Positions 16,508 through 25,848 of a stretch of DNA of 64,000 nucleotides are shown one piece after another (position 1 is the stretch's first letter; each line of letters opens with the position of its first letter). A program made the position numbers and the translations under genes. The stretch is from assembly GCF_048323675.1 (NCBI RefSeq), contig NZ_JBLWFK010000009.1, forward strand, positions 58,045 through 122,044, given 5' to 3'. The DNA comes from Mangrovimicrobium sp048323675 (lineage in GTDB: Bacteria; Pseudomonadota; Gammaproteobacteria; Pseudomonadales; Halieaceae). The notes beneath the pieces were generated by a model. That model worked only from the letters and a program-made list of their open reading frames with translations, ran no database searches and had not been told where the DNA came from.

Positions 16508-17862
16508 TTCGCGGCCTGGTGGCGCGCGTTGCCCTGGCCCTGGCCACGGCCGCGACCACCGCGACGACTGCGGCCATTGGCCGGACGACCCTCGCCGCGG
16601 CTGTTGCCGTTGTCGCCGCGACCGCCGGCGTTTCTGCCGTTGCCACTGCGGCCATTGCCGTTGTCGGCGTTGTTTTTCGCCGCGAATTGCACCTTGCGCT
16701 GGGGCTTGGAGGCCTTGGTCGGCAGGGCGTGCTCGGGCTCGAAGCCCTCGACTTCCTCGCGGCGAATAATCTGTTTGGTCAGCCGTTCAATCGCCACCAG
16801 CTGGTCGATCTCATCCGCGCTGACCAGTGACAGCGCTTCGCCGCTGGCGCCGGCGCGGCCGGTACGGCCAATGCGGTGCACGTAGTCCTCCGCCACATTG
16901 GGCAGGTCGACATTGATGACGTGGGGCAGCTGGTCGATATCGATACCGCGGGCGGCAATGTCCGTCGCCACCAGCACCTGGATGCGGTTGGCCTTGAAAT
17001 CGGCCAGTGCCTTGGTGCGGGCGTTCTGGCTCTTGTTGCCGTGAATCGCCGCTGCCGGCACGCTGGCCGCCTCCAGCAGTTTCGCCAGCTTGTTGGCGCC
17101 GTGCTTGGTGCGGCTGAACACCAGCACCTGGTGCCAGTTGTTGGTCTTGACCAGGTGAATGAGCAGCTTGCCTTTCCTGGCCTTGTCCACCGGGTGGATC
17201 AGCTGGCTGACGCGCTCCACCGTGGTGTTGCGCGGTGCCACGTCGATCTCCAGCGGGTCTTTCACCAGGCCCTTGGCCAGCGCGCGAATCTCGTTGGAGA
17301 AGGTGGCGGAGAACAGCAGGTTCTGACGCTTTTCGGGCAGCAGCCTGAGCACACGCTTGATGTCGTGGATAAAGCCCATGTCCAGCATGCGGTCCGCTTC
17401 GTCCAGCACCAGGATTTCCAGGTCGGAGAAGTCCACCGCCTTCTGGCCGTGGAGATCCAGCAGGCGGCCCGGGGTGGCTACCAGCACGTCAACGCCGCGC
17501 TGCAGCTTGCTGATCTGCGGGTTGATACCCACACCGCCGAACACCACCGCGCTGCGCAGGGGCAGGTTCTGGCCGTAGTTGGTCACGCTCTCCCCCACCT
17601 GTGCGGCGAGTTCCCGGGTCGGCGTCAGCACCAGGGCGCGCACGCGCTTCGATTGCGCTTTGGGGCCATCGGCCAGGCGGTGCAGCAGCGGCAGGGTGAA
17701 GCTGGCGGTCTTGCCGGTACCGGTCTGGGCAGCGCCCATGATGTCGCGGCCCTTGAGCACGGCGGGAATCGCCTGCGCCTGGATCGGGGTGGGTGTGGAG
17801 TAGCCTTCGGCGGCAACCGCATCGAGCAGTTCGCGGCGCAGACCGAGATCTGTAAACAGCAT
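16504..17862 (-). CDS. rhlE: DEAD-box RNA helicase, RhlE-like
   Basis: A 452-residue ATP-dependent RNA helicase. The ordered motifs are the Q motif (STPTPIQAQAIP), AQTGTGKT (45-52), PTRELAAQ, TPGR, DEAD (154-157), SAT, ARGID and HRIGRTGRAG. The C-terminal 70 residues are a disordered Gly/Asn/Arg-rich RNA-binding tail (GRSRRGGRGRGQGQGN). The ATG at 17862 (MLFTDLGLRREL) gives the usual RhlE N-terminus. RhlE proteins remodel ribosome precursors and mRNA. Confidence 0.93.
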   Translation of the reverse strand: MLFTDLGLRRELLDAVAAEGYSTPTPIQAQAIPAVLKGRDIMGAAQTGTGKTASFTLPLLHRLADGPKAQSKRVRALVLTPTRELAAQVGESVTNYGQNLPLRSAVVFGGVGINPQISKLQRGVDVLVATPGRLLDLHGQKAVDFSDLEILVLDEADRMLDMGFIHDIKRVLRLLPEKRQNLLFSATFSNEIRALAKGLVKDPLEIDVAPRNTTVERVSQLIHPVDKARKGKLLIHLVKTNNWHQVLVFSRTKHGANKLAKLLEAASVPAAAIHGNKSQNARTKALADFKANRIQVLVATDIAARGIDIDQLPHVINVDLPNVAEDYVHRIGRTGRAGASGEALSLVSADEIDQLVAIERLTKQIIRREEVEGFEPEHALPTKASKPQRKVQFAAKNNADNGNGRSGNGRNAGGRGDNGNSRGEGRPANGRSRRGGRGRGQGQGNARHQAAN

Positions 17863-18065
17863 GTAAACGTCCGGGAAATAAAGAAAAACGGGCAGGGGCA
17901 TAATTCAGCCAAGGGTGCAGGATACAGCAAGCATCGCGTCCGCTCCAGCCGCAATGCCGGTGATATTACCGCCGGCGCGGCCCGCCTGGACGCCGATTTT
18001 GTGCTGGACAGGCCCGGCCGCTATTCCGATCATGGGCTTATATAACAGGGAAAGGACTCGCCACC

Positions 18066-19559
18066 ATGACCGAGCAGGACACCACCGCACCGGAAAACCC
18101 CCACCGGGGCGTGCGCCAACGCCAGCAGTTCGCCCTGACCAGCGGCCCGCTGGAAGTGGACGTCATCGCCGACTGGCTGGTGATCTACGACAAGGACGAA
18201 GCCGACGGGCGCATCTTTCATACCGCCTACCTCGCCGGGGACAGAGACAGTGGACGGCCGGTCATTTTCTGTATGAATGGCGGTCCCGGCGGCGCCTCGG
18301 TGTTCCTGCACTTCGCCTGCGTCGGTCCGCGCGCACTGGCCCGTGACAGTGCGGGCAAACTGGACACGCAGGCGCGCGACCTGGCGTCCAACCCGGACAG
18401 CTGGCTGAACTTTGCCGACCTGGTATTCATCGACCCGATCGGCACCGGCTTCAGCCACCGGATCAGCAGGAAGCCCGAGGCGGGCGAAGAGAAGAAATCA
18501 GCGGAAAAGGAAGCGGAGAAAAACCCCTACTGGGGCACCAAAAAAGACCTGGATTCGATCGGCCAGTTCATGCGCCGCTTCCTGCGCCAGCACAGACTCT
18601 GGCGCCGGCCACTGTACTTTGCCGGGGAAAGTTACGGCGGCTACCGCGCCGGCCGGCTCGCCAAACTGCTCAACAAGGAATACGGCCTCGGTATGGCCGG
18701 CATCATCAGCATCTCTCCGATCTGGCAGTTCCGGGATGTCTCTGATTCCGATTACAGCGCCAGCCAGTGGGTCAACCAGTTGCCGGTGTACGCCGCCATC
18801 GCCCACCGTAACGGCATCGGCCGGGCCTTCGCCGCGGACACGCCAATGGACGAAGTGCTCCGTGCAGCCGAACAGTTCAGCATCGGCGACTACGTACAGA
18901 TGCTGGTGGCGGGCGAGCTGATGCCGGAGGAGCGCCGGCAGGCGATCCTGGCCCGGGTCGCGGACCTGATCGGCCTCGACACGGAGTTCGTCGGCAAGGC
19001 CAATGGCCGCATCCTCATTGGCGATTACGCCCGCATGGTGCGCAAGCTCCACGGGGAAATCACCGACCTCTATGACGGCAGCCTGTACAGCCTCGATCCC
19101 TTCCCCCATCGCACCAACAACGAGACCGCCATCAACGAGGCCCTGTTCAACGACCACCACCTGTACCAGAACGCCGTGCACCAGTGGTTCTTCGAGGAAC
19201 TCGGGGTGGAGACCCCGCTGGAATACCAGATCCTGAACCACGAGGCCTTCGAGAACTGGAAATACGACGAGAAGAAATTCGACATGTTCGAAATGGCCTC
19301 CTCCATGGACGACTTCCGCGCGGGGATGACCGGCAACCCGCACCAGCGCGCACTGATCGTCCACGGCCGCTTCGATACGGTGACGCCCTACTTCGCCTCG
19401 CGGCGGCTGCTGCACCAGGCCAGCCTGGCGGCGTCGGTGCGGGCGCGCATCAGCGAAAAGCTCTACGACGGCGGCCACATGTTCTATTCCTGGCCAGAGA
19501 TCAACCGCGAGTTCGCCGGGGACGTCGAGGCTTTTGTGACACCGCCCGACGCAGCCTGA
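18066..19559 (+). CDS. Serine carboxypeptidase-like protein (peptidase S10)
   Basis: A 497-residue alpha/beta hydrolase of the S10 type. The oxyanion segment NGGPGGAS (71-78), nucleophile GESYGG (Ser189), Asp in HGRFDTVTPY and His in YDGGHMFYSW form a complete active site. A charged insert rich in Lys/Glu (GEEKKSAEKEAEKN) follows the first core strands. No signal peptide is seen, so it should be cytoplasmic, unlike eukaryotic members. AGGA lies ten bases before the ATG. Substrate peptides are unknown. Confidence 0.92.
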   Translation: MTEQDTTAPENPHRGVRQRQQFALTSGPLEVDVIADWLVIYDKDEADGRIFHTAYLAGDRDSGRPVIFCMNGGPGGASVFLHFACVGPRALARDSAGKLDTQARDLASNPDSWLNFADLVFIDPIGTGFSHRISRKPEAGEEKKSAEKEAEKNPYWGTKKDLDSIGQFMRRFLRQHRLWRRPLYFAGESYGGYRAGRLAKLLNKEYGLGMAGIISISPIWQFRDVSDSDYSASQWVNQLPVYAAIAHRNGIGRAFAADTPMDEVLRAAEQFSIGDYVQMLVAGELMPEERRQAILARVADLIGLDTEFVGKANGRILIGDYARMVRKLHGEITDLYDGSLYSLDPFPHRTNNETAINEALFNDHHLYQNAVHQWFFEELGVETPLEYQILNHEAFENWKYDEKKFDMFEMASSMDDFRAGMTGNPHQRALIVHGRFDTVTPYFASRRLLHQASLAASVRARISEKLYDGGHMFYSWPEINREFAGDVEAFVTPPDAA

Positions 19560-19614
19560 GCGCCCTGCGGCACTGTTACAGGGGCAGGCCGGCGCTGCCG
19601 CCGGGGTCCGGCGA

Positions 19615-20400
19615 CTAACGCCCCTCGAAGCGCGCAGCGCGTTTTTCCATCATCGACAACGCGCCCTCGCGGGCGTCGGCGGTGGCGAAGGTCGCCAGCT
19701 GCCGCCGCTCCTCCTCGTCGAGGTGGCGGGCGTGATCGAGCTCCCAACTGTCCCACAGCAACTGCCGCAGTGTGCCGAGCGCCACGGTGGGACCCGCAGC
19801 CAGTTCGCGGGCCAGTTCCATGGCCCGCTGCGGCAGGTCGCTGTCTGCGCAGACTTCATTCAGCAGCCCCCAGTCCAGGGCCTGGCGGGCGGGCAGGCGG
19901 CGGCCCAGCAGCAACAGCTCCTTGGCCCGCGCCCAGCCGACCAGCTTCGGCAGCAGCCAGCTCAGGCCGCCGTCGGAGGACACGCCCAGCCGGCTGAAGG
20001 CGGCGAGGAAATAGGCAGAGTCCGCGGCCAGCACGATATCGCCCGCCAGGGCATAGGAAAAACCCAGCCCCGCCGCGGGACCATTGATTGCCGTGACCAC
20101 CGGAAAGGGCAGTTGCCGCAACAGCTTGAGGGTGTAGTGGTGGTGGGTGCCCAGCGCAATCGGCTCCGCCGCTTGCCCCGGTTCGCTGCCGCTGATCAAA
20201 CCCAGGCTGCCGCCGGAACAGAAACCGCGGCCGGCGCCGGTCAGCAGCAGGCAGCGAAAGCCCCGGGCGGGGTCGGCGGCGAAACGCACCGCCTCGCGAA
20301 TCTCCCGGGCCATCTGCGGCCCCATCGCGTTCAGGGTCTCGGGGTGGTTCAGGGTGATCCGCAGGACCTCGCCATCGGCCTCGGCCAGTACGTGCTGCAT
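19615..20400 (-). CDS. Enoyl-CoA hydratase/isomerase family protein
   Basis: A 261-residue crotonase-fold enzyme. Oxyanion-hole segments are RGFCSGG and NGPAAGLGFSYALAGD; the catalytic region LAAFSRLGVSSDGGLSWLLP resembles PaaG-type isomerases with an Asp rather than the paired Glu of hydratases. The ATG at 20400 has GGAG nine bases upstream. It is transcribed divergently from a PhyH-MarR-MDR operon across a palindromic operator, so it is probably co-regulated with it in acyl-CoA catabolism. Confidence 0.9.
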   Translation of the reverse strand: MQHVLAEADGEVLRITLNHPETLNAMGPQMAREIREAVRFAADPARGFRCLLLTGAGRGFCSGGSLGLISGSEPGQAAEPIALGTHHHYTLKLLRQLPFPVVTAINGPAAGLGFSYALAGDIVLAADSAYFLAAFSRLGVSSDGGLSWLLPKLVGWARAKELLLLGRRLPARQALDWGLLNEVCADSDLPQRAMELARELAAGPTVALGTLRQLLWDSWELDHARHLDEEERRQLATFATADAREGALSMMEKRAARFEGR

Positions 20401-20420
20401 GGTTTTGTTCTCCGAATTCG

Positions 20421-20458
20421 TTGACACTATTTATTCAGATTGACACTATTGTGTCAAT
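20421..20458. promoter_or_regulatory. Divergent promoters with palindromic MarR-type operator
   Basis: The sequence ATTGACACTATTGTGTCAAT (20439-20458) is a perfect 8-4-8 inverted repeat, and a further half-site TTGACAC lies at 20421. The plus-strand promoter reads TTGACA (20421-20426), 18 bases, ACTATT (20445-20450). The minus-strand promoter reads TTGACA (20452-20457), 18 bases, TAAATA (20428-20433). The palindrome thus covers the -10 of one and the -35 of the other. The MarR gene at 21367 is the obvious binder. Confidence 0.65.
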
Positions 20459-20494
20459 TTATGGCGCGTACCAACCTCGTGGGAAAACAACACC

Positions 20495-21370
20495 ATGGCC
20501 GAGACGGTAAACATCAGCGAAGAGCAGATTGCCCAGTACCAGCGCGATGGGGCGGTCCTGCTGCGCGGCATCCTCACCCAGCGGGAGCGGGAACTGCTGG
20601 AACAGGGAGTGGAGGAGTCCAATGCCCACCCCGGCAAGCGCTCCACCCGTGCCAGCAATGCCGAGGGCCGCGGAGAGACTTTTCTCGAATCCTTTCCCAG
20701 CCAGGGCAGCAGTCCCTCGCTCAAGGCCCTGCTCGAACTGGGCCGCATCCCGGAGATCGCCGCCCGCATGATGCGCACCCCCTCGGCGCAACTGATCCTC
20801 GACCAGATTTTCTACAAAGCCGCCGGGGTGGTCATACCAACACCCTGGCACCAGGATACCCCCTACCTGCGGGTGCGCGGCGACGACATGATCCGGGTGT
20901 GGATCTGCGCGGATTACTCGCCGCAGGAACTGACCCTGCAGATCATCCGCGGCTCCCACCGCTGGGGCATCGTGTTCGACCCGCGCCTGTCAGCCAGCGA
21001 GGGCAATGCGGTGCGCAACTCCGGCGCGGGCCGCATGATCCAGCTGAGCGGCGGCGACCACCCGGGGCCGCAGATTCCCGATATCGCCCGCTACCCGGAG
21101 AGCTTCGACATCCTGCGCTGGGACGTGGAACCGGGCGACGCATTGATTTTCAACGGCAACATGCTGCATGCCGCCGGCGGTGCGGACAACTATCCCACCG
21201 CGCGCCGCGCCTACACCAGCATGTGGGGCGGGCCGCAGTTGCGCTACATCTCCCCGCCGGACAACGCCATACCCACCCTCGCCGAGGTAAATCGAATCGC
21301 GGTGCCCTTCGATTCAGCGGTCGGCGATTACCCCGAGGCCTTCCCGGTGGGCTGGAAGTCCGCGCCATGA
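20495..21370 (+). CDS. Phytanoyl-CoA dioxygenase (PhyH) family protein
   Basis: A 291-residue Fe(II)/2-oxoglutarate oxygenase. The facial triad is His-x-Asp in TPWHQDTPYLRV and the distal His in NMLHAAGG; the 2-oxoglutarate-binding Arg is in TARRAYTSMW. Such enzymes hydroxylate acyl-CoAs or other small molecules. It is the first gene of the operon with marR and an MDR oxidoreductase, 36 bases after the operator. Exact substrate unknown. Confidence 0.9.
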   Translation: MAETVNISEEQIAQYQRDGAVLLRGILTQRERELLEQGVEESNAHPGKRSTRASNAEGRGETFLESFPSQGSSPSLKALLELGRIPEIAARMMRTPSAQLILDQIFYKAAGVVIPTPWHQDTPYLRVRGDDMIRVWICADYSPQELTLQIIRGSHRWGIVFDPRLSASEGNAVRNSGAGRMIQLSGGDHPGPQIPDIARYPESFDILRWDVEPGDALIFNGNMLHAAGGADNYPTARRAYTSMWGGPQLRYISPPDNAIPTLAEVNRIAVPFDSAVGDYPEAFPVGWKSAP

Positions 21371-21846
21371 CCGCCTCGCAGCTCAAGTCCAACCCGCTGA
21401 TTGCCCTGGTCGACGAAGTGTCGCGCCTGCAGGGTCGCTTCGGCAGCCTGTTCGACACGGTGCACGCGGCGAGCGGCCTCAAGCTGATGCAGGACATCGT
21501 GCTCAACGCGGTCTACGAGGCCGACCGGCCGCCAACAGTGCCGCAGATCGGCCGCAGCCTCGGCCCCCCGCGGCAGGTGATCCAGCGGGCGGTCAACGAA
21601 CTGGTGGACGAGGGACTGCTGCAACGGCTGCCCAATCCCGACCACAAGCGCGCGCCGCTGTTTGCGGTGACCGCGAAGGGGCTGCAACTGAAACAGCGCA
21701 CCGATGCCATCGCACTGGCGATTTGCGACGATTTTTTCCGCAGTAACGAGCCCCAACAGTGCGAGCAACTGGCCGGCGAACTGCGCCAGCTGCGCAAGGC
21801 GCTCGAAGCCTTCGCCCGGCAGCGGCAGGCGGGAGGTGGCGACTGA
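21367..21846 (+). CDS. MarR-family transcriptional regulator
   Basis: A 159-residue winged-helix regulator: recognition region TVPQIGRSLGPPRQVIQRAV, wing LLQRLPNPDHKRAPLFAVTA and flanking dimerisation helices. The start overlaps the PhyH stop (ATGA) and its stop overlaps the MDR start (TGATG). MarR proteins usually bind 16-20 bp palindromes at their own operon and release them on binding an aromatic or acyl ligand; the palindrome at 20439 fits. Confidence 0.92.
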   Translation: MTASQLKSNPLIALVDEVSRLQGRFGSLFDTVHAASGLKLMQDIVLNAVYEADRPPTVPQIGRSLGPPRQVIQRAVNELVDEGLLQRLPNPDHKRAPLFAVTAKGLQLKQRTDAIALAICDDFFRSNEPQQCEQLAGELRQLRKALEAFARQRQAGGGD

Positions 21847-22838
21847 TGCCCCGCGCGGTTATCTCCGACACCCTCGGCCCCCTCGAAAACTACAGCGTGC
21901 GGGACTACGACCCGGGCCCGCCCGGCCCCGGGCAGGTGCGCATCGCCGTACGCGCTGCCGGGGTCAGTTTTGTCGACGTGCTCAACGCCACCGGCCGCTA
22001 CCAGGGCAGGGCGCCGGTGCCCTTCATTCCCGGCAGCGAGTTCGCCGGGGTGGTCGAGGCACTCGGGGAGGGGGTCACGCAATTCTCCCCTGGCCAGGCG
22101 GTGATGAGCGGCGGCTGGGGCGGCGCCTTCGCCGAGGCCGCCCTGGTGGATGCCGACACCGTCCACGCCATGCCCGCCGGGATGGATTTCGTCCAGGCCG
22201 CGGTATTCCGGGTAAGCGCACTGACCGCCTGGCACGCCCTGGTCGACCGGGCGCAGCTGCAGCCCGGTGAAACCCTGCTGGTGCTCGGCGCCGGTGGCGC
22301 GACCGGGTACGCCGCGGTACAGATTGGCGCCTGGCTCGGCGCCCGGGTCATCGCCTCCGCCTCCACCGCGGGGAAACGCGGCCTGGCCCTGCACGGCGGC
22401 GCGGAAACCGCGGTCGATGCCCGATCCACCAACTGGCGGGAGGCGGTGCAGGCCGCCAACCAGGGCCGGCCGCTGGATGTCGTGTTCGACCCCGTGGGCG
22501 GCGAGGCCACCGAGCGCGCCTTCCGCTGCCTGGGCTTCGCAGGCCGCCACCTGGTCGTGGGCTTTCCAGGCGGAATCAGCGCACTGCCCACCAATCTGCC
22601 GCTGCTGAAGGGCGCCAGTCTCGTCGGGGTCAACCTGCAGGCGCAGTCGATCGCCGCTCCCCGCAGCGCCAGCGCCAACCTGGAGCGCCTCGTCGACCTG
22701 GCGGGCAAGGGCCTGTTCTGGCCGGTAGTCGCCGATACCTGGCCGCTGGAACAATTTGCCGCTGCCATGGCCGCGGTGGAACGAGGCACCAGCGAGGGGA
22801 GAATCGTGATTACCATGGACAGCGTCGCAGGCGCCTGA
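21846..22838 (+). CDS. NADPH:quinone reductase-like MDR oxidoreductase
   Basis: A 330-residue medium-chain dehydrogenase without catalytic zinc ligands. It has the GroES-like N-domain (PGPGQVRIAVRAAGVSFVDV) and the cofactor motif LVLGAGGATGYAAVQIGAWL. Members reduce quinones or enoyl compounds with NADPH. It starts inside the MarR stop codon and ends the operon. Confidence 0.9.
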   Translation: MPRAVISDTLGPLENYSVRDYDPGPPGPGQVRIAVRAAGVSFVDVLNATGRYQGRAPVPFIPGSEFAGVVEALGEGVTQFSPGQAVMSGGWGGAFAEAALVDADTVHAMPAGMDFVQAAVFRVSALTAWHALVDRAQLQPGETLLVLGAGGATGYAAVQIGAWLGARVIASASTAGKRGLALHGGAETAVDARSTNWREAVQAANQGRPLDVVFDPVGGEATERAFRCLGFAGRHLVVGFPGGISALPTNLPLLKGASLVGVNLQAQSIAAPRSASANLERLVDLAGKGLFWPVVADTWPLEQFAAAMAAVERGTSEGRIVITMDSVAGA

Positions 22839-22841
22839 TCC

Positions 22842-22873
22842 GCCCCTGCCCGGGTGGTTCGGGGACAGGGGGC
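22842..22873. terminator. Possible terminator between convergent genes
   Basis: GCCCCTG-CCCG and CGGG-GACAGGGGGC form an imperfect GC-rich stem just after the MDR stop. No T-run is present. Confidence 0.3.
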
Positions 22874-22903
22874 AGCGCCGGGCTGGCGCCAAAGCGCGGG
22901 CAA

Positions 22904-24544
22904 TCAGCCCAGGCCGACCCGCGAAATCAGCAGGCCAAAAGGCGTGTCCGGCGACAGGGTACCGAAACAGCTGCCGCCCTCGCCGCCCAGCCGGTGCCGG
23001 CAAAATGTCTTCGCGATCGCCGGGTCGCCGGCCAGCAGCAGGGCCGCCTGCAGGGCCGTTGCGGCGCGCTCCACGACCTGCCGGCTGCGCACCTCGAGAG
23101 TCTCCGGGTACTCGAAATCACGGCGCAATTGGTCGACGGCCTGGTCCAGGTCGGCATTCAGGCCGCTGGCGCGAGCGAGCTCCGCAAACAGGGCCTCGCC
23201 GGCTTCCGGCTCCCGGCGCAGGGCGCGCAGCACATCCAGGCACTGCACGTTGCCCGCCCCTTCCCAGATGGAATTGAGCGGTGCCTGGCGGTAGAGCCGC
23301 GGCAGCATGGTGTCCTCGACATAGCCGATCCCGCCGAGGCACTCCAGGGCCTCGTTGACCAGCGGCGGGCTGCGCTTGCAGATCCAGTACTTGCCGATCG
23401 CCGTGGCGATGCGGGCAAACGCCGCCTCCTGCGGATCGCGCGCCGCGGCATCAATCGCCCGCGCTACCCGCATCGACAGCGCCACCGCGGCCTCGACCTC
23501 CAGCGCCATGTCCGCCAGTACATTGCGCATCAGCGGCTGGTCGATCAGCAGCCTGCCGAACACCTCCCGCTGGCAGGCGTGGTGCGTGGCCTGCAGCAGG
23601 GCCTGGCGCATCAGGGCGCTGGAGCAGGTCATGCAGTCGAGCCGGGTGAGGGCCACCATCTCCAGGATGGTCGGCACGCCGCGACCCTCTTCGCCGACCA
23701 GCAGCGCCAGCGCGTTGTGAAACTCAACCTCGGCTGAGGCATTGCTCCAATCGCCCAGTTTGTCCTTGAGGCGCTGGATGACCACGGCATTGCGCTCGCC
23801 GCTGTCGAGGATGCGCGGCACCAGGAAGCAGGACAGCCCGGCCTCCGCCTGCGCCAGCACCAGGTGGGCGTCGCACATCGGCGCCGAGAAAAACCACTTG
23901 TGGCCGACCAGCCGGTAGCTGCCGTCGGCCTGCGCTTCCGCGCGGGTGGTATTGGCGCGCACGTCGGAGCCGCCCTGCTTTTCGGTCATGCCCATGCCGA
24001 TGGTGCAGGCGGTCTTCTCGTCCATCGGGATGGCCCGCGGGTCGTACTCGTTGGCGGTCAGCTTGTTGATCCATTCCTCGGCCCAGTCGCCGCCATGGCG
24101 CAGCGCCGGGACCGACGCGTAGGTCATCGACATCGGGCAGGCGGTGCCCGCATCCGCCTGGCTGCCGAGGTAGATCACCGCGGCGCGGGCGACGTGGGCG
24201 CCGTGCTTGATCTCGTGGTTCCAGGCGTAACTGTGCATGCCGTGGCCCATCGCGCGCTTCATGATGCGATGGTAGGCGGGATGAAACTCCACGCTATCGA
24301 TGCGGTTGCCGTAGGCGTCGTAGGGGTGAAATTCAGGGCGGTGGCGGTTGGCGCTGTAACCGAGTTCGACCAGTTCTCCACCGCTGACCGCGCCATAGCG
24401 ATTGAGGTGATCGGATGCCCAGCCGCCGCCCTCGCGCTCCACGGCTTCGCGCAGGGGCGCATCGACCACCCAGGCATTGTAGTCCCGCAGGGGGCGGGGC
24501 TGGTTTTCGACCTGATGGGTGAAGAAGGGGTCGCGGCTGCTCAT
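22904..24544 (-). CDS. AidB-like acyl-CoA dehydrogenase
   Basis: A 546-residue FAD enzyme matching E. coli AidB in length and layout. Features include MGMTEKQGGSDVRANTT for flavin binding, KWFFSAPMCDAHLVLAQ, RLDCMTCSSALMRQAL and the catalytic-Glu segment LNSIWEGAGNVQCLDVLRAL. The last 100 residues form the extra C-terminal helical region of AidB. AidB is linked to alkylation resistance and can oxidise isovaleryl-CoA weakly; in this lipid-catabolic setting a dehydrogenase role is as likely. GAGG precedes the ATG. Confidence 0.9.
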   Translation of the reverse strand: MSSRDPFFTHQVENQPRPLRDYNAWVVDAPLREAVEREGGGWASDHLNRYGAVSGGELVELGYSANRHRPEFHPYDAYGNRIDSVEFHPAYHRIMKRAMGHGMHSYAWNHEIKHGAHVARAAVIYLGSQADAGTACPMSMTYASVPALRHGGDWAEEWINKLTANEYDPRAIPMDEKTACTIGMGMTEKQGGSDVRANTTRAEAQADGSYRLVGHKWFFSAPMCDAHLVLAQAEAGLSCFLVPRILDSGERNAVVIQRLKDKLGDWSNASAEVEFHNALALLVGEEGRGVPTILEMVALTRLDCMTCSSALMRQALLQATHHACQREVFGRLLIDQPLMRNVLADMALEVEAAVALSMRVARAIDAAARDPQEAAFARIATAIGKYWICKRSPPLVNEALECLGGIGYVEDTMLPRLYRQAPLNSIWEGAGNVQCLDVLRALRREPEAGEALFAELARASGLNADLDQAVDQLRRDFEYPETLEVRSRQVVERAATALQAALLLAGDPAIAKTFCRHRLGGEGGSCFGTLSPDTPFGLLISRVGLG

Positions 24545-24592
24545 GGTGGCCTCGCATGTTCGACCGGGTCCACCTCAGTGTAGCGTCATCTG

Positions 24593-24610
24593 CTGCGCGC
24601 GCTAGCGCAG
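24593..24610. other. Short stem-loop between VOC and AidB-like genes
   Basis: CTGCGC-GCGCTA-GCGCAG lies just beyond the VOC stop. It may be a terminator or processing hairpin; there is no T-run. Confidence 0.3.
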
Positions 24611-24614
24611 GAAT

Positions 24615-25031
24615 CTAGCCCTTGCCCTTCAATTCGAGGTTGTTGCCCTCCGGGTCGCGCAGGTAGATGGAAGGACCCATGCCAGTGGCGCCATAGCGGA
24701 CTTCCACTTCCCCGGTCTCCACGCCATGGTGGTGCAGGTAATCGAGAATCTCTCCGGCGTCCCAGGGCTCGACCTGGAAACAGACGTGGTCCATATTCGG
24801 CGCCCGCCCGTCCGGCGCTGCACCGCCCTGCAGTCCCAGGGGACCGCTGACATCGACCAGGTCAATCAGCGAGTTGCCCGCCCGCAGCTGGGCCAGGCCG
24901 AGCTCCCCTGGGCCGCGCTCCAGTCGACAGCCGAGCACATCGCGGTAAAAGACGATCATCCGCTGCATATCCCTGGCGCGGATTACCACGTGGTCGATCT
25001 GGCTCAGGTTGAGCGGATTCGCTATCTGCAT
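24615..25031 (-). CDS. VOC (glyoxalase/dioxygenase-fold) protein
   Basis: A 138-residue single VOC module. Candidate metal ligands are His in QIDHVVIRARD, His in NMDHVCFQVEP and Glu in NNLELKGKG, so it should bind a divalent metal. GGGAGAGAG precedes the ATG. It lies between a hydrolase gene upstream and the AidB-like gene downstream on the same strand. Function not assignable within the superfamily. Confidence 0.88.
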   Translation of the reverse strand: MQIANPLNLSQIDHVVIRARDMQRMIVFYRDVLGCRLERGPGELGLAQLRAGNSLIDLVDVSGPLGLQGGAAPDGRAPNMDHVCFQVEPWDAGEILDYLHHHGVETGEVEVRYGATGMGPSIYLRDPEGNNLELKGKG

Positions 25032-25092
25032 GGTGAACTCTCTCCCGAGGACCCTGTCCGGCCGCGGCGGACAGGAACGCGGCCGGGCACTA

Positions 25093-25809
25093 TTAGAGCG
25101 AGGCTAGTTCGTGGAAAATTTCTGTCAACCTTTCCGGCTCGGTGATCATCAGGTCATGGCCGGTATCGACCACCCAGAAGCGGCCCTCGCACATCTGCCG
25201 CAGCGGTTCGTGGAACTCCTCCGGCATGTTCTCGGCGCAGACGATAAACGACTGCGGCAGGGCGCGCACCCGGGCCTCGTCCTGCAATTCCAGCTTCTGC
25301 GCGAAGCAGGCAAAGGCGTGCGGTGTCAGCTTGGGCGCCATCCATTCGATCTGTTCGGGGTCGGTCACCCCGTAGTAACCATAGGGCAGGTCATCGCTGA
25401 ACAGCACCAGTTCCACGCCGTCCACCATCCGTGAGCGCGCCCGGGTATTCGCCATCATCTCGCCGGCGACGTCCTGCAGGGACTGCCCGCTGCCGGGGAA
25501 CGCCGCGTCCAGGTAGACGAGATTGCCGATGCGCTCGGGCACCCGGTCCGCGACACCGGTGATCACCATGCCACCGTAGCTGTGGCCGACCAGGTAAACA
25601 TCCGCGAGGTCCTCGTAGACCAGGGTGTTCACCACGTCGGTGATGTGCATGTCGAGGTCGACTGCGGGACTCATCAGGTGCTTGCGCTCGCCGAGGCCGG
25701 TGAGCGTCGGCGTATACACCTCGTGTCCCAGTGCGCGCAGCCGGCGCGCCACCGGTTGATAACACCAGCCGCCGTGGCCGCCGCCGTGCACCAGTACAAA
25801 TGTCGCCAT
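25093..25809 (-). CDS. Alpha/beta hydrolase (esterase-like)
   Basis: A 238-residue cytoplasmic hydrolase: oxyanion HGGGHGGWCYQ, nucleophile GHSYGG, and His in VDTGHDLMITEP. It resembles small plant-type methyl esterases and bacterial pyrethroid hydrolases. The ATG at 25809 has GGAG seven bases upstream. It faces a TetR gene across a 28-bp palindrome and is the likely target of that repressor. Confidence 0.9.
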   Translation of the reverse strand: MATFVLVHGGGHGGWCYQPVARRLRALGHEVYTPTLTGLGERKHLMSPAVDLDMHITDVVNTLVYEDLADVYLVGHSYGGMVITGVADRVPERIGNLVYLDAAFPGSGQSLQDVAGEMMANTRARSRMVDGVELVLFSDDLPYGYYGVTDPEQIEWMAPKLTPHAFACFAQKLELQDEARVRALPQSFIVCAENMPEEFHEPLRQMCEGRFWVVDTGHDLMITEPERLTEIFHELASL

Positions 25810-25848
25810 TCTTATTCTCCTGTCATTGCCAGCGCCGCAATGCCCCGG

